A stretch of 8,750 nt of DNA from Ramlibacter sp. (GCA_021156245.1 JAJNBO010000069.1:1-8750); one strand, 5' to 3'; shown: positions 1 to 7,901, counted from the stretch's first letter. Notes: generated from the letters alone by a model not told the origin. Made by a program: numbers and translations.

Positions 1-260
1 TCCACGTACGTGTACCAGACGCCCTCCGGGTACACCACCGCGATGGGGCCGCCCTGGCAGCGGTCCAGGCAGCCGGCCTTGTTCACGCGCACCTTGCCGG
101 GGCCGGCCAGCCCCTGCGCCTTCACCTGCTGCTTGCAGCGGTCGAAGGCAGCCTGCGCGTTGTGGTCCGCGCAGCAGGCTTCGCCGTTCTCGCGCTTGTT
201 GAGGCAGAAGAAGACGTGGTGTTCGTAGTACTGGGAAGCTTCGGGAGGCGTAGCGCTCAT
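1..260 (-). CDS. [2Fe-2S] thioredoxin-like ferredoxin, 3' end cut by window edge
   Basis: Small soluble iron-sulfur protein of the thioredoxin-fold [2Fe-2S] ferredoxin family, probably an electron carrier in the cytoplasm; its partner is unknown. Reading leftward from the ATG at 260 gives 86 complete codons before the window ends. It begins MSATPPEASQYYEHHVFFCL and has cysteines at 19, 29, 30, 42, 64 and 68. The spaced pair C19...C29/C30 followed by KAGCLDRCQGGP (C64-x3-C68) is the cluster-ligand pattern of this family, and the following GGPIAVVYPEGVWY segment is also typical. The full protein is usually about 100-110 residues, so only the C-terminal end is missing. There is no clear ribosome-binding site. 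The start overlaps the VanZ stop by 4 bp (ATGA, 257-260), so it is probably translated by coupling as the third gene of the hemJ operon. Confidence 0.88.
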   Translation of the reverse strand, partial: MSATPPEASQYYEHHVFFCLNKRENGEACCADHNAQAAFDRCKQQVKAQGLAGPGKVRVNKAGCLDRCQGGPIAVVYPEGVWYTYV

Positions 261-1390
261 TCGGCGATTGTAGGAGCCGGCTCCCGGCGCGAGACGCGCA
301 GCAGGACATAGCCCAGCACCACGTACGGCCACAGCCATCCGAGCCATTGCGCCAGGCCGTGGAAGCGGATGAATCGGCCCTGTTCCCAGGCCTGCAGCGT
401 GTCGGCGAAATAGGCGCTGGCCGGCGCCTGGTTCAGCAGGCTCAAGTGCAGGACCAGGGCGACCATCAGCACGGCCGCGCAACCGCGGCGAGGCACCGCC
501 AGCATGAGCAGCGCCAACACGAGCCCGAAGACCAGCCCCACGCGCACCGGCAGGCTCATCCAGGCCCAGGCGTGGGTCGGCCCCCAGCTGAGCGCCGCCG
601 ACAGCGCCGTCACTCCGGTGCCCAATGCCACGGCAGCAACGGCGAAGACCGCGCGGCGGCCGATGGACCGCAGCACCGTGTACCCGAGCAGGCAAGGCAC
701 GAAAGCGCCGAGCGCGACGCAAAGCAGCTCCGCCGCCGGCACCAGCGGCTGCAGCTCCATTTCGCGCAGCGGCATCCATTCGAGGAACGGCGTGTCCTCC
801 AGCCATTCCGCCAGCGCGGTCTCAAACCGCTCGAACACCTGGCCCAGACCCAGCGGCACTGCGGCCGGAAACAGCAGCGCGAAGGGCCACAACGCCAGCA
901 GCACCAGCGCGCCCCGCGCCTGGGGGATGAACCAGCGTTCGCGGAAGCGGCTCCAGTGATCGATCGCCCCGCCGAGCTCGAGCGCGGTCGCCGCGATGGC
1001 GCCGATCAGGGTGCCGGCCACGTTCAGCCCGAAATCCACGTTCGATGCGACGCGCGAGGGCAGGTAGTTCTGGATGCCCTCCATCAGCAGCGACAGCGCG
1101 GTGCCTGCCAACACGGCGACTGCGATGCTTGCGACGTTCGGGTGCGTGGCGAAGTGGCGCACGTTGCCGCGGCGCATGAAGCTCAGCGCCAGCAGGAAGC
1201 CGAGCGGAACGTAGCCGATGACGTTGGCGACGAGGTCGAACGCGGTCCAGTATTTGGGCCAGCCCGCGTTGAGGAAGTCCCAGGGCGGAATCTCCTGGTC
1301 GCGCCAGCCCGAGAAAGGGTACAGGCTGGCATACACCACCAGCAGCGCATAGGCGCCGGCCAGGGGCCATGCGGAGGTCTTGTGCTGCAT
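257..1390 (-). CDS. VanZ-family integral membrane protein
   Basis: Multi-pass membrane protein of 377 residues with a VanZ-like domain over roughly residues 9-135. Visible are a first membrane segment after the N-terminus (about 11-27), the family segment FDLVANVIGYVPLGFLLA (51-68), and MEGIQNYLPSRVASNVDFG followed by LNVAGTLIGA (103-131). After a short polar stretch come five or six more hydrophobic segments (about 160-178, 218-240, 246-267, 281-299, 304-320, 346-365), so the protein is more than twice the size of a lone VanZ domain. VanZ is named from the teicoplanin-resistance cluster, but most chromosomal members have no known function and resistance should not be inferred. I chose the ATG at 1390 because it lies 2 bp after the hemJ stop and starts just before the first membrane segment. 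The open frame extends to 1525, but that extension is an arginine-rich shadow of hemJ. Its TGA overlaps the ferredoxin start. Confidence 0.88.
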   Translation of the reverse strand: MQHKTSAWPLAGAYALLVVYASLYPFSGWRDQEIPPWDFLNAGWPKYWTAFDLVANVIGYVPLGFLLALSFMRRGNVRHFATHPNVASIAVAVLAGTALSLLMEGIQNYLPSRVASNVDFGLNVAGTLIGAIAATALELGGAIDHWSRFRERWFIPQARGALVLLALWPFALLFPAAVPLGLGQVFERFETALAEWLEDTPFLEWMPLREMELQPLVPAAELLCVALGAFVPCLLGYTVLRSIGRRAVFAVAAVALGTGVTALSAALSWGPTHAWAWMSLPVRVGLVFGLVLALLMLAVPRRGCAAVLMVALVLHLSLLNQAPASAYFADTLQAWEQGRFIRFHGLAQWLGWLWPYVVLGYVLLRVSRREPAPTIAE

Positions 1391-1392
1391 GT

Positions 1393-1815
1393 TCAGAACG
1401 GCTTCACCACCACGAGCACGACGGCGACGACGAGGAACAGCACGGGCAGCTCGTTGAACCAGCGGTACCACCGGTGGCTGTGCTGGCTGCCGCCGGAGCG
1501 CAGCTTGCGCAGCAGCACGGCGCAAGCGTGGTGGTAGCCGATGGTGAGGAGCACGACCGCGAGCTTCGCATGCATCCAGCCGGCGCCGCGACCGATGCCG
1601 TAGCCGAGCCAGAGCCAGAGGCCGAGCCCCAGGGCCGGGATGGCAAGGAGCGTGGTGAAGCGCAGCAGCTTGCCCGCCATGAGGAGCAGCCGCTCCCGCT
1701 CGGCGCCGGATGCGGCCGGCACCATCGCGAGGTTCACGTAGATCCGCGGCAGGTAGAACAGGCCGGCGAACCAGCTGGCCACGAACACGATGTGGAAGGC
1801 CTTGACCCAGAGCAT
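1393..1815 (-). CDS. hemJ: Protoporphyrinogen IX oxidase HemJ (CopD/TIGR00701-type)
   Basis: Integral membrane enzyme of the HemJ family, which oxidises protoporphyrinogen IX to protoporphyrin IX, the penultimate step of heme synthesis. It is the bacterial replacement for HemG/HemY. The 140-residue product has the family length and four hydrophobic segments. Recognisable are MLWVKAFHIVFVASWFAGLF (1-20, with conserved H8), YLPRIYVN (21-28), the segment WMHAKLAVVLLTIGYHH (80-96, with K84 and the His pair), and the C-terminal RWFNELPVLFLVVAVV...KPF. I chose the ATG at 1815 because homologues begin at this motif. The frame stays open to 1923, but that stretch runs through a terminator hairpin and U-tract, so it is not expected to be coding. 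No strong ribosome-binding site is visible. It is the first gene of a leftward operon with VanZ and the ferredoxin, and is divergent from hemB. No separate promoter is evident in the 48 bp between the terminator and the start. Confidence 0.9.
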   Translation of the reverse strand: MLWVKAFHIVFVASWFAGLFYLPRIYVNLAMVPAASGAERERLLLMAGKLLRFTTLLAIPALGLGLWLWLGYGIGRGAGWMHAKLAVVLLTIGYHHACAVLLRKLRSGGSQHSHRWYRWFNELPVLFLVVAVVLVVVKPF

Positions 1816-1863
1816 GTCGCTGAGTTTACGGAGCGCGGCTGGACGGGCGCGCCGCATGCGGGC

Positions 1864-1894
1864 AAAAAAAAGCCCCGGCTCCGTTGAGCCGGGG
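1864..1894 (-). terminator. Rho-independent terminator upstream of hemJ
   Basis: A perfect 9-bp stem (positions 1873-1881 pairing with 1886-1894, GC-rich) closes a 4-nt loop. On the minus strand it is followed by one C and then eight consecutive U (1871-1864). The arrangement is canonical for leftward transcription. In the rightward direction a T5 run (1903-1907) lies 8 nt past the stem, so weak bidirectional function is possible. It lies between two divergent genes, where no terminator is expected unless a short leftward transcript ends here. Confidence 0.85.
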
Positions 1895-1969
1895 TGCGAA
1901 GCCTTTTTGCTGTCACACATCAAGGCGCCCGCTCAGGGAGGAAAAGCGGGGAGCGGCAAGCCGCCCGGT
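1864..1969 (-). ncRNA. Candidate small RNA (or attenuated hemJ leader) with CCUCCC anti-Shine-Dalgarno loop
   Basis: A leftward transcript of about 106 nt is predicted between a sigma70-type promoter (2002-1974) and an intrinsic terminator (1894-1864). The 5' end at about 1969 is estimated from promoter geometry. Three hairpins are visible in order. First, GCGG/CCGC closes a CUUG tetraloop (1964-1953). Second, CCCGCU/AGCGGG (1950-1945 with 1933-1928) closes an 11-nt loop UUUCCUCCCUG. Third is the 9-bp terminator stem with an 8-U tail, which is also the usual Hfq landing site. The CCUCCC loop is complementary to the Shine-Dalgarno core. Exposed anti-SD loops are known in sRNA families such as alpha-r14 of rhizobia, and I recall similar RNAs in Burkholderia, but homology to any of them is untested. 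Its position just upstream of hemJ leaves a second reading: a 5' leader whose readthrough feeds hemJ. No convincing open frame fits. Confidence 0.6.
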
Positions 1970-1973
1970 GCCT

Positions 1974-3072
<1,099 letters not shown>

Positions 3073-3084
3073 GAGGACGCCGGC

Positions 3085-4185
3085 GTGCAGATCGTCGAAT
3101 TCGGCGCCGGCACCCTCCGCTTCCTCGACCAGCTGCCGCAGCAAGCCCCCACCAAGGGCTTCCTCTGGATCTACCTCGAGCGCGAGAAGCTGGACGCGGA
3201 ACTGCCGGCGCTGCAGCGCGCCGCGCAGTCGCTGGGCGGCTCGCCGCTGCTGGACCTGCACCTGAAGGACCTGGGCAACCGCTCCCACCCGTCGCGCTAC
3301 GACTACACGTCGATCTACGACCTGGTGATCTTCCGCCGGCTCGCCTCCGATGCGGAAGTGAATGTCGAAGTGGGGGAAGTGGAAGCGGCGAAGAACAAGG
3401 CGCTGGGCGCCTTCGGCCGCATCCGCACCCGCGCGGTCGGCTTCGTGGTGTTCGACCGGCTGCTGATCACGGTGCACCCGGAGGGCTGTTTCGCCGCGCG
3501 GTCGTTCATCGAGCGCTACCTGCAGGACGCGGTGCAAGCCGAGGCCTTGAGCGCCGCCGCCCGCAGCCGGCTGCCCACGAGTTCCGCGGACTTGATGCTG
3601 CGCATGCTGAACCTCGTGGTCGACAGCTATCTCGACCTGCGCAAGGAACTCAGCGCCGAACTCGATCGCTGGCAACAGGCGCTGCTTGCGCCGAGCACGG
3701 GCGAGGCGGACTGGGCCGCGCTCATGACCGCGCGCAACGCGCTGCACATGCTGCAGGACCTGTGCGAAGAGCAGAACGACGCCATGCAGGAATGGCTGGA
3801 CGGCCAGCGCGAGCAGCCGCCGCCGTGGATGACGCAGGCGGAGCGCGACTCGCTACTGGCGCGTGCACGCGACGTCGTGGAGCACATCCAGCGCGTGCTG
3901 CACCACGTCAACCGGATGGAGCAGAGCGCCGAGACCGCGGTGCAGATCCATTTCTCCGCCGTCGGCAACCGCACCAACGACATCATGCGCACGCTCACGG
4001 CGCTGACCGCGATCTTCTTGCCGCTCAACCTGATCGCCGGCATCTTCGGCATGAACTTCGAGTTGCTGCCGCTCACCCACCAGGCCACGGGCTTCTGGTG
4101 GACGCTGGGGGCGATGGGCGCCATCGCGCTGGCGCTCGGCGTCGTGTTCTGGCGCAAGCGCTACCTGGCGCGCACCGGACGCTAG
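3085..4185 (+). CDS. CorA-family divalent metal (Mg2+) transporter
   Basis: Inner-membrane channel of the CorA family, which forms pentamers that import Mg2+ (some members move Co2+, Ni2+ or Zn2+). The 366-residue protein has a large cytoplasmic N-terminal domain rich in charged helices (about 1-295, including the long stalk helix leading through HFSAVGNRTNDIMRTLTALT). Two C-terminal membrane segments follow at about 302-321 and 336-355. The defining GMN motif is at 322-324 (IFGMNFELLPL), directly after the first membrane helix, and the basic tail WRKRYLARTGR follows the second. The MPEL motif of the E. coli-type periplasmic loop is absent, so the exact ion is not settled. The start is GTG at 3085, supported by GAGAGG at 3071-3076, which overlaps the hemB stop. 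A link to hemB is plausible because this hemB type uses Mg2+, but that is inference. Confidence 0.93.
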   Translation: MQIVEFGAGTLRFLDQLPQQAPTKGFLWIYLEREKLDAELPALQRAAQSLGGSPLLDLHLKDLGNRSHPSRYDYTSIYDLVIFRRLASDAEVNVEVGEVEAAKNKALGAFGRIRTRAVGFVVFDRLLITVHPEGCFAARSFIERYLQDAVQAEALSAAARSRLPTSSADLMLRMLNLVVDSYLDLRKELSAELDRWQQALLAPSTGEADWAALMTARNALHMLQDLCEEQNDAMQEWLDGQREQPPPWMTQAERDSLLARARDVVEHIQRVLHHVNRMEQSAETAVQIHFSAVGNRTNDIMRTLTALTAIFLPLNLIAGIFGMNFELLPLTHQATGFWWTLGAMGAIALALGVVFWRKRYLARTGR

Positions 4186-4187
4186 GC

Positions 4188-4919
4188 ATGCCAGCGCTGA
4201 TCGGCTGCGCCGGCTGGAGCCTGCCGCGCGCAGTGCAGGATGCTTTCGTGCCCGGGGACAGTCACCTGGCGCGTTATGCGACGGTCTTCGGCGTCACCGA
4301 GATCAATTCTTCCTTCCACCGGCCGCACAAGCGCTCGCTCTACGAAAAGTGGGCGGCCAGCGTTCCGGACGGATTCCGCTTCTGCGCCAAGCTGCCGAAG
4401 ACGATCACGCACGAACGGCGGCTGGTGGATTGCGAGCCGCTGCTGGAGGAATTCCTTGCGCAAGCCGGCGGGCTGGGCGGCAAGCTGGGTTGCCTGCTGG
4501 TGCAGCTGCCTCCCAGCTTCGCGTTCAATGCGCAACTCGCGGCCGGCTTCCTGCGGATGCTGCGCACGCACTGGTCCGGCGCCGTGGCGATGGAGCCGCG
4601 CCACGCCACCTGGTTCGAAGGGCAGCCCGACGCACTGCTGCACGACCACGAGGTTGCACGCGTGCTGGCAGACCCGGTGCGGCACGCCGGCGGTGCCGCG
4701 CCGGGCGGCTGGGCGCGCCGCATCTACCTGCGCCTGCACGGTTCGCCGCGGATGTACTACTCCTCGTACGAGCCCGGGCTGCTGGACGCGCTCGCGCAGC
4801 GCATCCGGGCTGCGCAGGCCGATGGAGCGGAAGTCTGGTGCATCTTCGACAACACCGCTTCGGGCGCCGCGGCCGCGGACGCCCTCACCCTGCAGCGCCT
4901 GCTAGAACAGGGGCGGTGA
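4188..4919 (+). CDS. DUF72 domain-containing protein (YecE-like)
   Basis: Cytoplasmic TIM-barrel protein of the DUF72 family, whose biochemical function is not known. The 243 residues span the whole family. Motifs seen in order: IGCAGWSLP (5-13), TEINSSFHRP (37-46), FRFCAKLPKTITHERRL (63-79), LLVQLPPSF (103-111), AMEPRHATWF (134-143), YLRLHGSPRMYYSSYEP (180-196) and WCIFDNTASGAAAADAL (217-233). Conserved polar residues E39, H75, E136, R138, H139, H184, D221 and N222 cluster as expected for a metal- or nucleotide-dependent active site, but no reaction is established. The ATG at 4188 is 2 bp after the CorA stop, with only a weak ribosome site, so translation is probably coupled. The same frame is open far upstream (to 1884), but that part is an alternative frame of hemB and the transporter. 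The last 18 bp overlap the 3' end of the opposing GST gene. Confidence 0.93.
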   Translation: MPALIGCAGWSLPRAVQDAFVPGDSHLARYATVFGVTEINSSFHRPHKRSLYEKWAASVPDGFRFCAKLPKTITHERRLVDCEPLLEEFLAQAGGLGGKLGCLLVQLPPSFAFNAQLAAGFLRMLRTHWSGAVAMEPRHATWFEGQPDALLHDHEVARVLADPVRHAGGAAPGGWARRIYLRLHGSPRMYYSSYEPGLLDALAQRIRAAQADGAEVWCIFDNTASGAAAADALTLQRLLEQGR

Positions 4920-5549
4920 GATGTTCTCGGCGGCGAACACGCGCTGCAGCGCGGGGCGCTCGCTCATGCGCCGCAGGTAAGGCCCGAGGTGGACGTGATC
5001 GCGGGCCTTGCCCTGCGTGAAGTTGCGTGTCCAGCGGCAGAGCGTGAAGACATAGCCGTCCAGCGCGCTGTAGCCGGGTCCCAGGATCCACGGGCCGCCG
5101 TTGCGCGCCACGAGGTCATCGAGCTGCTGCAACTGTCCCACGGCCTTTTCCTGTGCGCGCGCCTTCACCTGCGCGGCGGCTTCCACATTGCCCTCGTTCA
5201 CCCAGCGCTCGGGATAGAAGTACGCGCTCAGCGTCGGCTGCACCGTGTTCGCCAGCCACAGCAGCCACTTGTAGAAATGCGCGCGCTCCGGCGTGCCCAC
5301 GGCGGGCGCCAGTCCCGCCTGCGGATGGGTGTCGCACAAATGCAGCACGATCGCCGCGCTTTCGTACAGCACCAGGTCCCCGTCGGTAAGGACCGGTATC
5401 AGCCCGTTGGGGTTCAGCCGCAGGTACGCCGGCTCCTTGTGCCGGTTCTGGGCGCGGTCCACCAGGACCCGTTCGTAGGGAACACCGAGTTCCTCCAGCA
5501 GGATGTGCGGGATCATGGCCGCGGTGCTGGGGTAGTAATGAAGTTGCAT
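4902..5549 (-). CDS. Glutathione S-transferase family protein
   Basis: Soluble GST-fold protein of 215 residues, expected to bind glutathione and conjugate or reduce electrophilic substrates; the substrate is unknown. The N-terminal thioredoxin-like domain (about 1-77) contains YYPSTAAMIPHILLEELGVP, with S8 as the likely activating serine. It also has NPNGLIPVL with the cis-proline P52, and LYESAAIVLHLCD with E63-S64 that grip the gamma-glutamyl group. The helical C-terminal domain (about 87-205) includes SALDGYVFTLCRW, with the S/T-x-x-D N-capping box (S161, D164). I chose the ATG at 5549 because a perfect AGGAGG (5562-5557) sits 7 nt upstream; the in-frame ATG at 5579 lacks one. It runs opposite to DUF72 with an 18-bp tail overlap and is divergent from the outer-membrane protein gene, with 70 bp between starts. 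Confidence 0.93.
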   Translation of the reverse strand: MQLHYYPSTAAMIPHILLEELGVPYERVLVDRAQNRHKEPAYLRLNPNGLIPVLTDGDLVLYESAAIVLHLCDTHPQAGLAPAVGTPERAHFYKWLLWLANTVQPTLSAYFYPERWVNEGNVEAAAQVKARAQEKAVGQLQQLDDLVARNGGPWILGPGYSALDGYVFTLCRWTRNFTQGKARDHVHLGPYLRRMSERPALQRVFAAENISPPLF

Positions 5550-5556
5550 GCCCTCG

Positions 5557-5562
5557 CCTCCT
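5557..5562 (-). promoter_or_regulatory. Perfect Shine-Dalgarno deciding the GST start
   Basis: On the minus strand this reads AGGAGG, 7 nt before the ATG at 5549. It falls inside the N-terminal extension that would result from the ATG at 5579, which argues against that longer form. Confidence 0.8.
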
Positions 5563-5619
5563 CGTTGCGGAGCTGACACTACACTATCGGCACATCACAA
5601 CAAACACACAGGACCGCTG

Positions 5620-6261
5620 ATGCGCAGAGGCCCGATCGCGTCGAGTCTGCCATTCCTCCTCCTAGCCGCCGCGTGCGGGGGCGCCGCCGCCCAGGCTTCC
5701 ACGGGCGTGTTCGATTCCGTCTCGGTGTACACCGCACAGGGCGTGGACCTGAACCTGCGGGAAGTTCCGGGCGCGCTGTTCGGCCGGGGCTGGAACCGTG
5801 AGTCGAGCTATTTCACGGGCGTCGGCGCAGGCAAGACCGTGGGCACGCTGGGCGGCAGCATCGGTGCGCTGCAGTCCACCTTCGTCGAGAACGTGCAGCA
5901 TGGCTACGAGCTCGTGCTGCTGCAGCATCGCGGCAAGCAGGACAACGTCGAGCTGGGCGCTGCCTACATGCTGCGGTCCCCCAACCTCGAAGTCGCGCAA
6001 TTGCGCGTGAACGCCGCCGGCGGACTGGGGGTGTCGCACTCGTTCGGCACGCCGAGCTACGAGGACGGCCCGAAGGCGGATCCGGCGCGGCGCTATCGCA
6101 CGCAGATGCTGATCCTGCTGGAGGCCGAGTGGAGCCTGGCCTCGTTGCCGGACTGGTCGCTGGTCACGCGCGTCCACCACCGCTCCGGCGCCTATGGCTT
6201 CATCGCGCCGCGCCAGGTCGGCTCGAATTTCATCGTGGCCGGCCTGCGCTACCGCTTCTGA
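5620..6261 (+). CDS. Outer-membrane beta-barrel protein, PagL/acyloxyacyl hydrolase-like
   Basis: Secreted protein of 213 residues with an N-terminal signal peptide (MRRGPIASSLPFLLLAAACG..., likely cut after AQA at residue 26). A lipobox reading ending at C19 is possible but weaker. The mature part alternates short amphipathic strands and ends in GLRYRF, the aromatic C-terminus typical of outer-membrane barrels inserted by the BAM machinery. Size and layout fit PagL-type lipid A 3-O-deacylases. RVHHRSGAYGF near the C-terminus gives an H187-x-S189 pair like the PagL catalytic His and Ser. The third PagL residue, a glutamate about 12 positions later, is not seen (G201 there), so activity is uncertain. 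It may instead be a family relative of unknown role. The start at 5620 is supported by AGGA at 5610-5613 and the signal peptide. Its stop lies 3 bp from that of the converging amidohydrolase. Confidence 0.6.
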   Translation: MRRGPIASSLPFLLLAAACGGAAAQASTGVFDSVSVYTAQGVDLNLREVPGALFGRGWNRESSYFTGVGAGKTVGTLGGSIGALQSTFVENVQHGYELVLLQHRGKQDNVELGAAYMLRSPNLEVAQLRVNAAGGLGVSHSFGTPSYEDGPKADPARRYRTQMLILLEAEWSLASLPDWSLVTRVHHRSGAYGFIAPRQVGSNFIVAGLRYRF

Positions 6262-6264
6262 GCG

Positions 6265-7185
6265 TCAGGGCTGCTTGAGGCCGAAGAGGCTGGCGCCGTT
6301 GTCCCACGCGACGCGCCTCGCCACGTCTGCGGGCAAGTCGCCCAGCCAGGTGCGGTAAGCCTTCATCGTGTCTTCGTACGCCTGCCAGCGCTGGTTCACC
6401 CACGTGTCCGACCCCACCAGGAAGCGGCCGGGATACTTGAGGATCAGCGCGCGCCATTCGGGGCAAAGCTTGCCGCCCTCGCACGTGAGCCCCGGCCGGT
6501 ACGACAGCTCGCCCATCAGGCGCGGGTAGCGCGCCATCATCTGGTCGACACGGGCCGCGGGCGGGCCGCCGATCCCGGTGTGGGCCCAGATCAGCCGCAA
6601 CTTCGCTCCCTTCGAGGGCGTGTGCGCCATGAGCAGGTCCACCGCGGTGTCGTCGACGTGGGCCAGCACCGCGAGATCCTTCTCCTCGGCCAGCACCATC
6701 AGCTTGAGCGCCACCGGTCCCTTGGCATTGGCTGAGTCATAGAGGTGGAACTCCCCGATGCCGCGGTACGGCCCCGCGGCCGTCCCCCGCGCCAGCTCCG
6801 CCTGCACCATGTCGTAGATGGTGTCGTCGCGGAACCAGTTGGTGTAGTCGGCGCGATTGCGGTACAGGCGCACGAAGGGCACCACCGTCACGCCGGCCTG
6901 CGCGGTCAGGGGTGACTGCGCGAGGGACCTGGTGCCGTCGTTCGGGCGCGAGTTGGAGATGATCGCGCGCACGCCGCTGCGCTGCATCCTCCCAAGCACG
7001 TCGGGGATCGGGTGCGGCCCCTCGGCGCCGTTGAATGCTTCCACGTTGTAGTGGAGGTGGGCGTCGAAGAGGGGGCCGGCGTAGTCGGCGGCGAAGGCGG
7101 AGCTCGCGAGGAAGAGGGAAAGGAAGCCCTGGATCCCCGCCTTCGCGGGGATGACGAAGCGACGGTCCGGCGTACGCAAGCGCAT
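6265..7185 (-). CDS. Secreted amidohydrolase-family metal-dependent hydrolase
   Basis: TIM-barrel metal hydrolase of the amidohydrolase (Amidohydro-rel) family, 306 residues. A signal peptide covers about residues 1-32 (hydrophobic [13 protein letters not shown], cut before ADYAGP), so the enzyme is probably periplasmic. Metal-site residues are visible in the right order: DAHLHY (H43, H45), GIGEFHLYD (E145), VLAHVDD (H176), IWAHTGIGG (H202) and LVGSDTW (D260), followed by the closing [10 protein letters not shown]. The substrate cannot be told. The ATG at 7185 overlaps the dienelactone hydrolase stop (TGATG), with no ribosome site of its own, so coupled re-initiation is likely. The frame is open further to 7491, but that part is antisense-frame shadow of the upstream gene. 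Residues about 10-19 ([10 protein letters not shown]) are the translation of a REP-like palindrome (7129-7156), so the 5' end of this gene looks rebuilt by a repeat. Confidence 0.85.
   Translation of the reverse strand: MRLRTPDRRFVIPAKAGIQGFLSLFLASSAFAADYAGPLFDAHLHYNVEAFNGAEGPHPIPDVLGRMQRSGVRAIISNSRPNDGTRSLAQSPLTAQAGVTVVPFVRLYRNRADYTNWFRDDTIYDMVQAELARGTAAGPYRGIGEFHLYDSANAKGPVALKLMVLAEEKDLAVLAHVDDTAVDLLMAHTPSKGAKLRLIWAHTGIGGPPAARVDQMMARYPRLMGELSYRPGLTCEGGKLCPEWRALILKYPGRFLVGSDTWVNQRWQAYEDTMKAYRTWLGDLPADVARRVAWDNGASLFGLKQP
7129..7156 (-). repeat. REP-like dispersed palindrome inside a coding start
   Basis: An 8-bp perfect inverted repeat (7133-7140 with 7145-7152) closes a CTTC loop and is flanked by GG on the left and GACG on the right. 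On the minus strand it reads GTCATCCCCGCGAAGGCGGG followed by GATCCAG. This is a widespread proteobacterial repeat, recognised in protein databases by its translation VIPAKAGIQ. Usually intergenic, here it lies within the 5' end of the amidohydrolase gene. Only one copy was seen in the window. Confidence 0.8.
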
Positions 7186-7868
7186 CACCCGACGTGCTTG
7201 CGGAAGAAGGCCAGCGTGCGCTCGCGCGCCAGCTTGGCCGCCTCCGCGTTGTACGAACCGCGCTGGTCGCAGTTGAAGCCGTGGTCCGCCGCGTACAGGT
7301 GCACCTCCACCTCGGGATGCGCCTTCTTGAACGCTTCCACGCTCTCCACCGAGATGTGCTTGTCCTTGTCGCCGAAGTGCGCGAGCACCGGCACCTTGGG
7401 CTTGCGCGCGATTTCGTCCGGAGTCGTCGAGCCGCCACCGTAATACGGCGCGGCGGCAGTCAGCCCCTGCAGCGTGCAAGCCGCGCGCCACGCGAGCAGG
7501 CCGCCGTAGCAGAAGCCGACGATTCCCACCTTGCCCGCTTGCGATGCATGCTCGATGGCGGCCTGGATGTCCTGCATGACGCCGGGCGAAGGCAGCGCCT
7601 CGGCGGCGGCCTTCAGCGCCATACCCGCGCTCATGTCGTCCGGCGTGTAGCCGAGATCGACATCGGGCTTCACCCGGTGAAAGATTGCCGGCGCGACGGC
7701 AAGGTAGCCGTCGGCCGCATAGCCGTCCGCGACCGACCGGATGTGCGAGTTGACGCCGAAGATCTCCTGGATGACGACGATGCCGCCGCGCGGCTTGCCC
7801 GCGGGCGTGGCGACGTAGGCGGGGATGGACTGACCATCGGCTGCTTTGAGTTGGGTGAACTGCCCCAT
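7185..7868 (-). CDS. Dienelactone hydrolase family protein
   Basis: Cytoplasmic alpha/beta hydrolase of the dienelactone hydrolase family (227 residues, the usual size). Founding members open dienelactone to maleylacetate in chlorocatechol degradation; many chromosomal relatives act on other esters or lactones. The catalytic triad is present: nucleophile C120 in [14 protein letters not shown], an aspartate in FGDKDKHIS (D169, or D167), and H196 in AADHGFNC. E35 in [10 protein letters not shown] is the glutamate that in this family interacts with the catalytic cysteine. The start at 7868 follows AGGAGA (7881-7876) at 7 nt. The same frame stays open to 8615 opposite the SDR gene, but that is shadow. 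It is the first gene of a pair with the amidohydrolase, whose start codon overlaps this stop by one base. Confidence 0.94.
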   Translation of the reverse strand: MGQFTQLKAADGQSIPAYVATPAGKPRGGIVVIQEIFGVNSHIRSVADGYAADGYLAVAPAIFHRVKPDVDLGYTPDDMSAGMALKAAAEALPSPGVMQDIQAAIEHASQAGKVGIVGFCYGGLLAWRAACTLQGLTAAAPYYGGGSTTPDEIARKPKVPVLAHFGDKDKHISVESVEAFKKAHPEVEVHLYAADHGFNCDQRGSYNAEAAKLARERTLAFFRKHVG

Positions 7869-7901
7869 GGGATGGTCTCCTGGTGTGAAAGCGAAGCGCC
7901 G

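Noticed and set aside
257..1390. VanZ-like gene as a glycopeptide-resistance determinant
   Set aside because: No vanA/H/X or regulatory genes are nearby, and this is a Gram-negative housekeeping context. The domain name alone does not support resistance.
347..1537. A 396-codon plus-strand open frame opposite the VanZ-like gene
   Set aside because: Composition dominated by Gln, Arg, His and Ala with no motifs; it mirrors a real membrane-protein gene.
1816..1923. N-terminal extension of HemJ from an ATG at 1923
   Set aside because: The extension would be translated through a perfect terminator hairpin and U8 tract. The family N-terminus begins at the ATG at 1815.
5550..5619. Promoters in the 70-bp gap between the GST and beta-barrel genes
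   Set aside because: Several weak boxes (for example TTGTTG with TAGTGT on the minus strand) match only 3 of 6 consensus positions, not enough to call either promoter.
7186..7491. N-terminal extension of the amidohydrolase
   Set aside because: It lies within the dienelactone hydrolase in another frame and would bury the signal peptide inside the protein.
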